Assembly (NCBI GenBank): GCA_022575985.1
Contig: JAKSXM010000272.1
Coordinates: 24,610,501 to 24,674,500 of the forward strand
Source of the DNA: Anagrus nilaparvatae
Taxonomy: Eukaryota; Arthropoda; Insecta; Hymenoptera; Mymaridae
Direction: 5' to 3'
DNA length: 64,000 nucleotides
The notes under the pieces were generated by a model that was given only the letters and a program-made list of their open reading frames with translations, was not told the origin of the DNA and ran no database searches. Position numbers and translations under genes: made by a program. Each line of letters begins with the position of its first letter. Positions within the stretch are counted from its first letter, which is position 1. This document shows, one piece after another, positions 12,516 to 23,858 of this stretch.

Positions 12516-12594
12516 ACTTATGACTCTATAAATTAAATTTTATTATTTAGTTTATAAAACAATTTTTAAACTGAATTTTTGATAAAAAACTCAC

Positions 12595-12602
12595 ATTATA
12601 TA
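12595..12602 (-). promoter_or_regulatory. TATA box of gene 1
   Basis: TATATAAT lies about 80-90 bases before the gene 1 ATG. It matches the position of TATATAAG before the homologous genes at 22273-22266 and 52020-52027. A GATA-type pair ('agataaaaaa', 'tttcttatca') sits about 150 bases further upstream. Confidence 0.6.
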
Positions 12603-12615
12603 CTAGAGATTTGCG

Positions 12616-13380
12616 AGTTTTTTTGTTATCTTAGCAGTAATAATTTATTCATTTTGAGAATCATTAATCTAATTTTTTATGAAATTCGAATACAATGTAA
12701 TAAAAAATTATTGCTCTATTTTAATCAGTTTTAATTGAAATTTAAATAAAGATAAAAAAATTTCTTATCATATTATATTAGAATAATTTTTATTTTTTTT
12801 AATTTAATTTAATATACCTGAAAGAAGCACGTGGTATTGAATAAATAAATTTAAAATAATTCAAGTTCATACATAAGCATTTAAATTTTTACTACACAAT
12901 TTTTGGAACAATTATTTATTATGTAAATATTCAAAATTTTAATATTTGATTATAAAGATAATTTATTTATTGAAAAACTGTTTGAATTTATTGATAAAAA
13001 TTTGACGTACTGTTTATTATAGTATTATTTTTATATTTTTAGCATGCTTTTTATTACTTACCTTCAGTTAATTTTTAGTTTATTATATCCAAATACAGAA
13101 TAGATTAAAGAGCGTTAAATACATAATATAATTTTACACGTGTTTTCTTGGAAGCAGATCCTGTTTTGTTATTGTTTCATTTAATTGTTAACCAGTTTTT
13201 AGGATTCTTTAAATATCTTTTCTAGAAGTATCTCTATATCGCCTGCCCCGCGTGAAGCTTTTTTCGATGAGGGGGGATCACTCAAGTTTTCCCACCTAAA
13301 TATTTATTGGTTTTGACTTTGCAAGTTTCCAAGCAGTTGTATGCACGAAAGAGCGAAGCGAGTAACAGACAGCATGCAAA
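12616..13380. other. Upstream region of gene 1, AT-rich
   Basis: No gene was seen. About 12640-13060 is a diverged relative of the regions upstream of gene 1b (22300-22640) and gene 2 (51640-52000), for example the phrase 'tttgacgtactgttt'. The promoter regions were therefore duplicated together with the genes. Confidence 0.5.
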
Positions 13381-13382
13381 AG

Positions 13383-14410
13383 TCGAACCCCATATTTTGT
13401 CTATGTTAAAAACATAGCTTTACATATAACGGCCAAAAAAGCCGTCTTCCTAGGGTAGAAAATATACATTTTTGCCTTAGATATGTAAAATTATTTTGAC
13501 CTGAGTAAACAAATGTAGCAATGGTATATTTACGGCTCGAGTCCAGAAAAATAAGACTGAGTCGAGACACAGCGCGTTTCGCATGCGATAATGAAAAAGC
13601 GTGCGATTTTAGTATAGGGATTCAATACATTTTAAGGCACGCTTTTCATTGTCGCATTCGTATCGCACTATATCTGGACTCAGCCTAAACAACGGCCCAA
13701 ATCGCACGTAAATGCGATTTGGGACATTCTTTATTTATGGACAAGGGTCGTATAAAATTTTTCTGTGTCTGTGGCGAGAAAACACGCCTTTGCTGGACGC
13801 GTAGCGTCAGGGAAATACGCGCTTTCTGGCCGCAGACCAGAAAAAAGTTTTTCTTGTTAGTGTCCAGAAAGTGCGTGTTTTCTGGCCGCTGCGCTTTTCG
13901 AAAAAACGCATTTTCTCGACACTGAGCAAGAAAAATTATGTTTTGTCCGTGGCCACAAAAAAGGATGCTCCAAATCGCAGTTTACCATCCTCGGCTTCGC
14001 CTCGGACGGTAATTTACGTGCGATTTGGGCCATTCTTTACTTTTGTGGCCATGGGTAAAAATATACTATTTCTATATTTAAAAAAAGTAAAAACCCCTGT
14101 CAAATTAATAGCACTACGGTTCGTCAACTCTCAAGTACTAACAAAATTTATTTTCAATTTATTTATTTAAGGTCGCGTGTATTACTTCGAGTGTTAATGA
14201 ATTTGCTCTAATTATAAATTGATAAAAATTTTTATCTTTATATTTAATTCAATTAAATAATGAATAAACTGTCGCAAAAGTATTTTATGATATTGCTAAA
14301 TTTCATTAAAAACATATATGAATATTTAACGAAATGATATCTGTTAATATAAGAAAAAAAATTGCACAGGTATTTTATTTGTAGCAGTCACTTTGGTGAA
14401 ACCAGTGACT
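13383..14410 (+). repeat. Duplicated block, partner of 35231-37937
   Basis: 13383-13530 matches 35231-35370 ('accccatattttgtc', 'acatataacggccaaaaaa') and 14073-14410 matches 37604-37937 ('gtaaaaacccctg', 'aggtcgcgtgtattact'). Between these parts this copy carries its own insert (about 13525-14050) and the other copy carries a different 2.2-kb nest of elements. Each copy thus gives an empty site for the other. Confidence 0.75.
13690..14050. repeat. Hairpin-bearing repeat family, related to 47880-48100
   Basis: At 13971-14029 'caaatcgcagtttaccatc' and 'ggtaatttacgtgcgattt' flank the palindromic core 'ctcggcttcgcctcgg'. The same hairpin lies in the other orientation at 48009-48067. A loop-deleted version ('cccaaatcgcacgtaaatgc', 13695-13723) precedes it. 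Short open frames across this stretch are by-products of its higher GC content. Confidence 0.65.
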
Positions 14411-14462
14411 TAATATTTAACAAAACAACTAATGGAAATTAGTTATTTTGTAAAATCACCAA

Positions 14463-14800
14463 GGCTATTTCAGAAAACTTCTTAATTAATTATTTTATAT
14501 TTTCGCGGTAAAAATAAGAAACCTTGTGAAAAATTCAAGAAAATTACTAGATTCTTTAGTATTCAGAAAACAAAAACTTGCAAGAAAACATGATTCAAAT
14601 ATATTATAAATTTATTTTTTTTTAAAATTAGTTTATAAAGATATGATCAATAAAAAAATTATAGGGCTCGCTGAAACACTAAATTTTGCAATATACAGGA
14701 ATCAAAAACACGATTGTTTTTTTTAAAAATGATTGCATTATTTTCATTAATTGTTTACGCTGTAATCTATTAGGATTATAATAAGGCCCCACTGAAAATA
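14463..14800 (+). repeat. Duplicated block matching 21165-21490; empty site of the 20736-21164 MITE
   Basis: From 'cagaaaacttcttaatta' onward the sequence is nearly identical to 21172 and following. Left of it, 'aaaatcaccaaggc' matches 20720-20734. The MITE seen there is absent here and the target reads gc-TA-tttcag. Confidence 0.75.
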
Positions 14801-15155
14801 GCTCCAGACAAAGAAAAAATATAACCCGTATATGATCTTCTATCGTCTAATGAGTTTCCCCAATCTGAATCAACAATTCCGACCATATTTTTTTTAATTT
14901 TTTCATGTTTTAAGAATAGCTAAAATTAAATCGGCTTTTGCTTTTCTATCCTTTGTCTCCCATTCTAAGATACTCGTAAGATTCGCGGTAACAGCAGCTT
15001 GATTTGAGGCATCCGCGAAGAGTGCCACTTCTACAGGTTTAACATTCTACCTATCTAAGAAGTCCCAATGATCATTTTTCACGAGGTTCGCTTCTATTTG
15101 CTGCCTCCACGTATCATAATTGTCTTTACTCAATTTTTCAATTTGTAATATAACA
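14781..15155 (-). pseudogene. Ty1/copia retrotransposon remnant: gag start plus RNase H fragment
   Basis: Reading the minus strand from the ATG at about 15153, a copia-type gag start is visible (KLSKDNYDTWRQQIEANLVK, later WETKDRKAKADLILAI), broken by an in-frame TAG and closed by a stop near 14905. Directly after it comes a copia RNase H piece (VDSDWGNSLDDRRSYTGY) ending at about 14781. Protease, integrase and RT are missing, so a large internal deletion joined the ends. The piece is dead. Its left edge (ggccccact) coincides with the end of the block shared with 21480. Confidence 0.75.
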
Positions 15156-15179
15156 GACGTCATTTTTCCCACGCATGAT

Positions 15180-16318
15180 AAAAGAAAAAATAAACTTGCA
15201 CAGTAAACTTTACTTGCCCGGGATATTTTTAATTACATTTAAACAATAAGTGAATCTTTATTAATTAAGCGGTTACAAAATGCACGTCTTTACCTTTAGA
15301 CTAATGTAAGGAAAATAAAATAGGGGGGAGGGTTTTAGAATAAGGAATGTAATACACACATATACTCATACGTTACACATACATGTTTAATCTAAGTTGT
15401 ATACATTTTAAATGTAATAATTACCCATTATTTTTTGTAATCAGTAATGGATTTTCACTATTACTCATTACAAAAAGTAAATGTAATGGTCATTTACCAT
15501 TACAAATTACAACAAAGTAACGATGGTTACATTACATCACATTGACTATTTTTTAATCTTCAAATATATAGGTATGCGTGTATTAAAGATGAAATACAAA
15601 AATACAGATTTTTTAGAAAATTAATTAATTTATTTTACACAATAAAAACATATATTAATATATTAATATATTAATTTCATTTGACTTCTTCATTTTCAAA
15701 TTTATGATATTTTTGATTAAATACACACCCAGACACAGCCATCGGTATAATTAACCGCTATAAATTAGACTTCTTTTTTTTCAAAGTATCCAAGATTCTT
15801 AACGCGCCATCAGAACTCGAAATTATAAGTAAAAAAAATTAGTTTCTCGTTGGATTTAGATCTAAACATCGATTTTTGAGCCCACGCCCACGGTAGCTCT
15901 CGAAAGTTTTTTTTCGACTCCTTAAAATTAGGATTTTCTTAAAACTTTCATATGTTTAAATTGAGATTCCGTAATATTTTTTCCCCAGGAATCCGATGAA
16001 ATCATTTATTTTAGCTTTTGATCACATCTTGGAGGAGAAAAATCGTTTTTCGTCGTGTTTCAGGGACTCAATTTTAAAAAAATTAATTATAAAAGTTTAG
16101 TAATTTACAAAAAAAAATTTCTGATTATTATTTACTAAAGGGACTTATAAAGTTTTCCCCCAGGACATCGATGGAACAATTGATTTTTTTATCTGGGCAT
16201 TTTTTTCCCGAGAAAATCTATTTTTACAATATTAACCGTTTTTTCATTTTTGATGATTAAGGAGATTTATCTGTTGATTTTACATTTTTGTAGGAATTAC
16301 TATTACTGACGTAATTTT
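15180..16318. other. AT-rich intergenic DNA
   Basis: No gene was seen. A short run of diverged 'attacattac'-type simple sequence lies at about 15410-15545 (alternating 'taatggtaatgg' words on both strands). The rest has no recognisable feature. Confidence 0.5.
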
Positions 16319-16637
16319 TTGCCATAAGAAAAATCATATAATACCCTTGGACATTAAAAAAATGCATGAGTTTATAATTTGCCAAAGTTTTATGTGCGGT
16401 TCGTAATATTCTTTATTTTTCTATATGTGGATCGTAGTTTTACTATTCTGCTAAGAATTATTCGCAAAATCGAAATTATTTTAATTCCCAGCTTTTAAGA
16501 TCCTAATTAGACCCTTTTTCCGCCAATCTAAGACAATCAGATTTGGGGCAGAGAGGGTTTTAACTGGCTTGGGAAGAGAACGCCCATAAATAAAATTTAG
16601 CAAGAGAGTCTGAAAAAATTGTACACACAGAATAGAT

Positions 16638-17316
16638 TTTTTTTTTTTTTTTTTTTTTGCGTAGGAAGTGGAGAAATGCATTACGCATACTGATCAGCAT
16701 CCGAACTGACAGTTATGTGGGACTCGACCTACTTTGCCTATACCCACTAAAACTCCACTCCCTTCCTACCTTATGCGAGCCTATCCCGGGACCGTTTTCA
16801 CATTACTTCAGGACAGGTTCAAGGCCATTTAGTTCTATTCATGAACTCCGTCTTTTGACTTGCATCCACTGACTCGCCAGTCTGGTTAAGGACTCCGTCA
16901 TTCCATCTGGTTGAAATTTCGTCTTTATGTACTGTCATCTTTAATAAAATATATGTTAGCTAAAAATATACGTTAATTCTCATTATCATCAAAAAGAAGG
17001 TTAATAAATAAATAAATAAATAAATATATATAAATAAATAAATAAAAATTATCCTACCATCTACTATTGCTTGCGGTATCAAGAGTAACTGCAGGGATGA
17101 TAGTATGTTAGTACAACAGCTGCAGTCATCAGGATAACCGCAATACGTCTTAATATTAGCCTATACCTTGGACTTCAGGTTTCTTGGTACGGAGTATGTA
17201 CTCCACATACTGGCCAATTTCGGACCATACTTCTTCATTTCGAAGCATCAGGCCAACCACATTTTCAGGTGTGATTTGACCGATGTTAGCTTCTAATTGA
17301 AACTTTTTAATTAGAA
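16638..17316 (-). mobile_element. R1-like LINE, 5'-truncated 3' end with target duplication
   Basis: On the minus strand, 17312-17156 encodes the C-terminus of an R1-type ORF2 (EANIGQITPENVVGLMLRN, VEYILRTKK) ending in TAA. The 3' UTR resembles that of the element at 60462-62004 ('gagtcccacataac', 'atgcgtaatgcat'), and a poly-A tail follows, seen as poly-T at 16637-16658. Near-identical 15-mers flank it: acacacagaatagat on the left and acacacagaacagat on the right, a probable target duplication. Confidence 0.75.
17007..17046 (+). repeat. (AAAT)n microsatellite
   Basis: About ten AAAT/AAAT-like units within the 3' UTR region of the R1-like fragment. Confidence 0.85.
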
Positions 17317-17335
17317 AATCACACACAGAACAGAT

Positions 17336-18360
17336 ATTTTATTTTATTTTATTTCACATAAATAGTCCAGAGGACCAATACACATGGTAGATCTTTACAC
17401 AATGTTTATATAATTAAATATTTAAAAATTTTATATAGTTATATTTACAAAAATAATTTTTGATAGTAAGTTTGACTAGAATAATTTTTAAAATTAATTA
17501 AATACAATATAAATTATCGTTCCAGTTATAATAAAAATTACAATATATTTGCAAAATCTAAGTAAAAAAAGTTAATAAAATTTTAGATACATGGATTTAA
17601 TTTTTGATTTGAAGGAATTGAGATTATCACAGTTTTGAATGTTTGAAGGAATGGTATTCCAAAGTCTTATACAGCGATTAATGAGAGAGTAAAAATTGTA
17701 ATCATTACGAGATTGATGTTCGAGTAGGCGGCGAGAGTCTCGTAAGGGATAAGGTAAGTTGCGATAAACAAATTTATCCTTTAGCTGTGAGCAATTTACT
17801 AAATTATGCAGTATCTTATAGGTAAAGATGATGTCATTAATCCTGTGATGAGATTCAATCGTGTATATATTAAATCTCACAGAGGCATCACTGTAATCGT
17901 GGTTAAAATAATTCAAAGGTGAATTGGATTTATTACATAGATATCTAAGAAATAAGTGTTGAACTTGTTCTAATTTTGTTGTTGATTTGGATAAATAAGG
18001 AGACCATATTCCAGAAGCATACGAAAGGTGTGGAAAAACATAAGAATTGAACAGAACTTTTAAAGCTCGTATGCTGCTGAAACTATTGGTCTTTCTTTTA
18101 ATCCAAAAAAGTGATTTTTTGGCCATTGATGCTGCGTAATTTACATGTTGCTCAAAATTAAAACTACTATCGAATATAACTCCTAAATCTTTAAATGAGT
18201 CTACACCTACAATATCAGTGTCATTTAAATAATAGTTAAAGACAAGAGGACATTTAGATCTAGTTTTTCGTAAAACTTTACACTTGTCAATATTTAAAGG
18301 AATGAAGTTTTTAATACTCCAGTTTTCAAGAGCTAAGAGATCAGTTTGAAGCTTGATATT
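17336..18360 (-). mobile_element. LINE fragment (Jockey/CR1-type ORF2 C-terminus), 5'-truncated
   Basis: The minus strand is open from about 18360 to the TAA at 17574. It encodes the end of an RT and its C-terminal region (NIDKCKVLRKTR, FKDLGVIFDSSFNFEQH, YVFPHLSYASGIWSPY, RLWNTIPSNIQN), as in many non-LTR elements. The catalytic YxDD would lie further upstream and is missing. The 3' tail is an (AAAAT)-like repeat seen as 'ttttattttattttattt' at 17336-17353. The 5' edge abuts the gene 1 copy exactly at 18361, so this LINE was inserted into the duplicated block together with its R1-like neighbour. Confidence 0.8.
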
Positions 18361-18843
18361 GCGTGAATGAAAATGAATAAGATCTGTATGTGTATTTGCT
18401 TTTTAGTAATTTATTGCCAATATAAATAAATTATAAAATTAAATATTTATACTAGCTTTTTGATTTAATATTTACATTTCTTATAAATTAAACCATCATT
18501 CCATAAAATAAATTCTAACAAGAACATAAACTTACTAAAATTTAAGATAAAATTAATCTATAATTAAATTAACCTATTAGTGATTGAGACATTTAAATTT
18601 GATGATGGTGACCTTCAAAATAAACTGGTGATAAACTTCATAGATATGAAATACTGATCAATCTGAAGAACTTTTGACATAATGTTCAGCCATGTAAGCT
18701 GTTGCTTCTTAAATGTCAAATTAAATGTTTTAATAGTTCAAACTTTAGTTTTTGATATATATTTTACGATGCGAAATCATTGAAATACTTGAACATGCTG
18801 CTGATTCATGATTTACTGTTGTAAATAACGTCAACATTTCTTG

Positions 18844-21800
18844 TTATAATCTTTGGCTGATCTCGTTTAATAAATTATTTAAATCATATATTTCAGAGGC
18901 ATTCTCTAAACCAAAATAAATTGGAACAACCAAATGTAAATGTACGCCATCCAACTTATAATATTTCAAAAAATTAGTGAAATTTATGATAAACTTTTCC
19001 CGTAATTCATAATTGTTTATCAATGCCATTAATTTTTGTATTTCTTCTTTAGATTTACCAATTGATATCAAGAGTTTTAAATCTGGATTATTTTTGTGTA
19101 AATATTCAAATTCGTTGCTTATGTTTCTTCCGTGATAAGCTAGTGCACTGATTAAAATTTTTTGAATTTCAATTTTATAATCTTCTCTTATTTTAATGTA
19201 AGAAAAAATTAAACGGGAGCAGGATTTCGTCTTAAGTAAGTTATATTTTTGACCATTTTGAGGAGTCATTAATGAGTTGAAATCTAAGTTACAATCATTA
19301 CCTGTAATCAAATTATTTTCAATTTCAACAGAAAAATAATATTAATATAATAAAATAAAAATAAATTTTTGAAAAATATTTAGCTTAGTTTTAGTTACGA
19401 AAATTAAATATTAAATATACCTTGATTAATTTCCTGAGTAATTTTAGGAGAACTTGAATTTGGAACGAAATTATTATCATTTGAAGTATTTTGAGATTCG
19501 GTAGTTGTTTTTGGAGAAGTAGAAACAATAAAATTTTGTTTTGCCGAGGCTGTACTACTTTGAGGAACAGCTGTTTGACCTTAATTGTAATAAAAAATTA
19601 GTTTAATCTAGATTTTATTTTCAGAGTTTAAATAAGATATTGGTAATAATTAAAAGATAAGATAAACATTCAAAATTTTTGTTTTTCAATTTTTTCACAA
19701 GTTTAAAAAATTTTCTAATTTTAAAAATCTTTTTATTCAAAAATATTAATTTTAGGGTAATTTTACTTTGAATTGTATAAGACAACTCAAGAGATATTTT
19801 ACAAAATTTCAAGAATAATAAACTTACCCAAAGACTCTGTAGGACGTGTTGTCATCTCGGCTATCTTTTCGGCTACATCATCTAGAACATCACTGCCGAG
19901 AATCCAATCTTGGTACCCATTTTCATCAAATGTAACTATAATTTTTTTTACTATCTCATTTATATAAAATAAGCTTGCATCATCATTTGCTCCCCAAAAA
20001 AAATCTGTAACGTCAAATGCATCAAAATTATAAGTTTTAATAAATTTAAAAACATTTTCTGCAAATGTTTGGCATAATGAAGAATCTGAAGCTATTTCAA
20101 CTAAAGTATTTGTTATTTTATCTGGATTCCCCAAAGCTATGACGTATTCTAAGTCAGGTCTGTTTTTTTGAAGTGTAAGAAACATGTTAAATTTTTCATC
20201 ATCAGAATACTCTGAACTCTCGAAATCATTACCTATCAATATAGTACTACGATTTTTACTAATAATGATATTTTCAAAGACTATTGTAGGACAAAGAAAT
20301 CCTTGAGCGTTGGTAATATCGTATTGACCTTTTGATACTTTTTTGAACCTGTTATCGTTAAAGTAACATTTCAGATCGTATGTGTTCTGTATTCTGTATC
20401 TTTTTGCTATTTGTATAGGTTTTTTAGATTCACCAACAGCTTCATCTGGAATATAAAAAGAATTATTTATTTAAGTTGCTCTTTATAATTTTTTAAGCTC
20501 GCATATAAAATAAGTAAAACCAATTTTTTTAATTTTCTTTACATTTCAAGATGTTTGAAATCATTTAAAAAATAATTGCCGGCTGCCTTAACCAAAAATT
20601 TTTTTCCGTTTGATAATTTATTTGGTTCGTTCTTTATTTTTTGCGCCATAGGCTTTTCTAGAAAACGCTTTTAAGTAATAAAATTTAGCAAAACAACTAA
20701 TCGAAATTAGTAATTTTATAAAATCACCAAAGCTAGTCTATAAAAAGTAACTTCCTTATATTAACAAAAAAATTAGAAAATTTTCGAAAAATTAGTAAAT
20801 TTTCAAAAAAATTTGTATATATTCGAAAATAATCGTAAATTTACTAAAATTCGTATATTATCGAAAAATTCGAGAATTCTCGATTTTTTTTTTGTAAATC
20901 CATAAGAAAAATTGATAATTTACAATTTTTTTCTCGAAAATTTACAAAAAATCGTCGTAAATTTACGAAAAATAATTGTGAATTTGCAACTTTTTTCGTA
21001 AATGCACAAAAAAAAATCGAGATTTCTCGAATTTTTCGATAATATACGAATTTTAGTAAATTTACGATTATTTTCGAATATTTATAAATTTTTTTGAAAA
21101 TTTACTAATTTTTCGAAAATTTTCTAATTTTTTTGTTAATATAAGGAAGTTACTTTATACAGTGTATTTTAGAAAACTTCTTAATTAATTATTTTATATT
21201 TTCGCGGTAAAAATAAGAAACCTTGTGAAAAATTCAAGAAAATTACTAGATTCTTTAGTATTCAGAAAACAAAAAATTCAGAAAACATGCACGAAAACAT
21301 GATTGAAGTATTATAAATAATAAATTTATAAAGATATGATCAATAACAAAAAGATAGAACTCGCTAAAAAACTAGATTTTGCATATACAGGAGCCAAACG
21401 CACGATTGTTTATTTGAAAACGATTGCATTATTTTCATTAATATTGTTTACGCTGTAAACTATTATGATAAGGCCCCACTAAAAATACTGTATGTATTTG
21501 CATAATTATAAATTTAAATTATTTGATAATTTTTTATTATCAGGCCTTAAATTCTTTACATTAAAAAAATACGCAAAGTCTATTTACCCTGAAGTTGTTT
21601 ATGTAAAATGCACTCATACAATCACAAAAAAAAATATTTTGAAACACTACTTGAGGTTTTTTTTTGTTTGCTTTTCTGCACTAATGCACTGTATGTTAAA
21701 AATTTTTGAAAAATCAACTATTTTTTTTAGTATTTTATAAGATTTTAGTAAATTTATTAATAAAAGTATTTATGAGTGAAATTTTGAATAAAAAGTTTCT

Positions 21801-22181
21801 GAAATTTCAAGGTTCTCTAACCAGAATTTCTGGGTAAATAGACACACCCTAAAAAATACCAATTATTAACTGATGAAATCTTCTAATTATGAAAATATAT
21901 AAAAAGGGAATCATAATTTTCATATTAACGTAAATCTTTGTGCGAATTATAAATAGAGCCAAAAACATGTTTATTTACATTACATTGCTTTTTTATTTAA
22001 AAAAGTTAAAATTCATGATTCAAAAAAGTATTTTACCGTTTTTTCGTCATTTTATAATTTTTTAAAGTTATTAATTACATCAAATAAAAAATTTGAAAAA
22101 AAACAAACCTTTTTCAAATTGCGAATTCGCCCAAGTAATCAAAACTATACAAAGAAATATAGTGAAACGTAACCACATCAT
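18844..22181 (-). CDS. Gene 1b: shortened GH18-half-module protein (435 aa), possibly decaying
   Basis: Four minus-strand exons fit the gene 1 pattern: 22181-22109 (signal peptide, WLRFTIFLCIVLITWANS), 20445-19828 (module 6 type, motif FDAFDVTDFFWG), 19579-19421 (Ser/Thr linker), 19301-18844 (module 7 type). The sum is 1308 nt, a multiple of three, and every junction is phase 1 GT-AG. The stop TAA at 18846-18844 replaces a CAA of gene 1, and homology continues some 30 codons beyond it, so the C-terminus is truncated. The catalytic motif has become LDGVHLHL. Module 5 is reduced to its first codons, and modules 1-4 are absent. Intron 1 is long (about 1.66 kb) and contains a MITE. It may be a functional binding protein or an early pseudogene. 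Confidence 0.7.
20736..21164. mobile_element. Palindromic Tc1/mariner-type MITE with TA target duplication
   Basis: A 429-bp near-perfect foldback. The right end, read inward, is CACTGTATAAAGTAACTTCC; the left end is GTCTATAAAAAGTAACTTCC. Both continue with 'ttatattaac'. The arms meet near 20935. TA flanks both sides (20734-20735, 21165-21166). The related site at 14463-14470 shows the empty target with one TA. No coding capacity. It lies in intron 1 of gene 1b. Confidence 0.85.
21165..21490 (+). repeat. Copy of 14468-14800 block
   Basis: Nearly identical to 14468-14800, including 'attttcgcggtaaaaataag' and the terminal 'aaggccccact' that belongs to the copia remnant at the other locus. The copia part is missing here, so the copy ends at that boundary. 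Confidence 0.75.
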
Positions 22182-22265
22182 TATGATTAGCCAAACAAAC
22201 TTTTGTGTTATTAGATTAAATTAGAAATTCAATTTTAAACTAGATTTTGATTAAAAAAAGGTCTC

Positions 22266-22273
22266 CTTATATA
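22266..22273 (-). promoter_or_regulatory. TATA box of gene 1b
   Basis: TATATAAG lies about 90 bases before the ATG at 22181. The surrounding 'aaaacttttg-TATATAAG-gagacc' is shared with gene 2 at 52020-52027. GATA-type sites (ttatcgaaagataaaa near 22300, aaagataagaatta near 22400) lie within about 150 bases upstream and are also present before gene 2. Confidence 0.65.
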
Positions 22274-23858
22274 CAAAAGTTTTGCTACCTCTTTTCTTAT
22301 CGAAAGATAAAATTTCGTTAAATATTCATATTTGTTTTCTATGAAATTTAGTAACGTCAATATATTTGCAATATTCTAATTCATTAATTGAACCATTAAA
22401 AGATAAGAATTATTATTATCAATTAATTAGAGTACTTTCGTTTATTTTTGGAAAGGGACACGCAATTTTAAAAAAATATTAACAAATAGAAAAAGTTGGT
22501 GCGTCAATATTTAAATTTTTACTTATAATTTTGGTAAAATTTTATTTTTTTAGATTTTGAAAAATATTGTTTTTATTGATAAGTGTGACGTACTGTTTTT
22601 GTAGCAAATTTTTAATGCTAATTATTATATTGTTTGTCTTGTTTTTTCATAATTATAATTTTAGGATTTTAAATTCACCAAAATTATTTATCATACTTAG
22701 CATCAAATAGATATAAGAATTTAATAGATTTTTTAGCTAACAACAAAAACAAAATTCTTACTATAAAATTTTAGCCAGAATTTTCTCTTGAATTTTTTTT
22801 TTTTTTTAAATCCACAGAACAACCTAGTATGACTATGGTTTTACGCCCGTAACACCGTTGCTGTAGCCCATTGAAAGTTTTGTCGGTTATCAATCAAGGC
22901 GTTTTTCTGTTATCTTTAACTTTGAATTCAAATTTTTTCCTTTAGAACTGTCTCTGGGGTGCCATTCACTGGTCATATTTGTCTTTATCCATCCGGATAA
23001 ATTTTTAGAACCTTCAAATCTAGATTTTTCGAAAACAGAGCAGGCAATATCGCTACGCTTTGCCCTTAAATTTTCATACTACTCCAAAGTATCACTTGAC
23101 AAAAGCGTACGCTTTCACAATTTTTTTCTAGCTTAATATTCATTTTACCTTATCTTAATTTAGTATCCAAATTACAATGCTTATAAAACCTAGAAAAATG
23201 CTTTTATAGACCTTTGATTTAAAACCTAAAACAATCTACTAGTGAGTTTCATTATTTTGGGTTCAGTAAATAAACACTGAAAATAATTTTTATTTGAATC
23301 AAATAGTTTCTATTTAGGTCAAATAGAAATTCTGCTTAATTTAGATCTTAAATAGATTTCTGTTTGAATGAAAATAGAAAATTTTTTTGAAAATATTCTA
23401 TTTAAGGTAATAGTTTTTCATGTGGCATATAAAATAACAAATTACAGATTCTAATTTGACCATTTTTATATTACTAGGGAGTTTTTGGAGTAAATAAAAA
23501 GTAACTTCTGAATTATAATTGAATTTCAGAATTCAAATAAAGATTTTTTTTATATTAGCTGAGGTCATAAAATTTCATCTAACAATATTTATTGAAGTAG
23601 ATCCATTAGGAATATTGTAACAAAATCAAATAGATTTTAATCTCAAAACTCTAATCTCAAAATTTACCTTTTAAAATTTTTTTTTGCCGACACCGAAACG
23701 ATTATTTGGAAACCCAATTTGGCAGCCAAAAACACCAAAAACATCCTATAGTGAGTTTTTTTCTTTATCCTTTCCAACATCTTTAATTTTCAAAATATAT
23801 TCATGGCGAAAAATTTTTATCAAGCAGATTTTCTATTTGGCTGAAAAGGAACGCTTTG

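Larger units (their letters stand above)
16321..20445 (-). repeat. Second copy of the gene 1 3' half with its flank
   Basis: 16321-16640 matches 5990-6239, and 18361-20445 matches 6240 to about 8380 plus the start of exon 5. The copies are colinear except for LINE insertions at 16638-18360 here and the missing module 5 in the exon at 20445-19828. It carries the exons of gene 1b. Confidence 0.85.

Noticed and set aside
13719..14170. Two overlapping Arg/Phe-rich open frames
   Set aside because: They lie across the hairpin-bearing repeat. The related copy at 47.9-48.1 kb breaks the frames.
6584..22181. Bracovirus-like or other integrated virus origin for the GH18-like cluster
   Set aside because: No circle-excision motif or viral gene was seen. 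The introns, signal peptides and chitin-related domains are explained by host genes.
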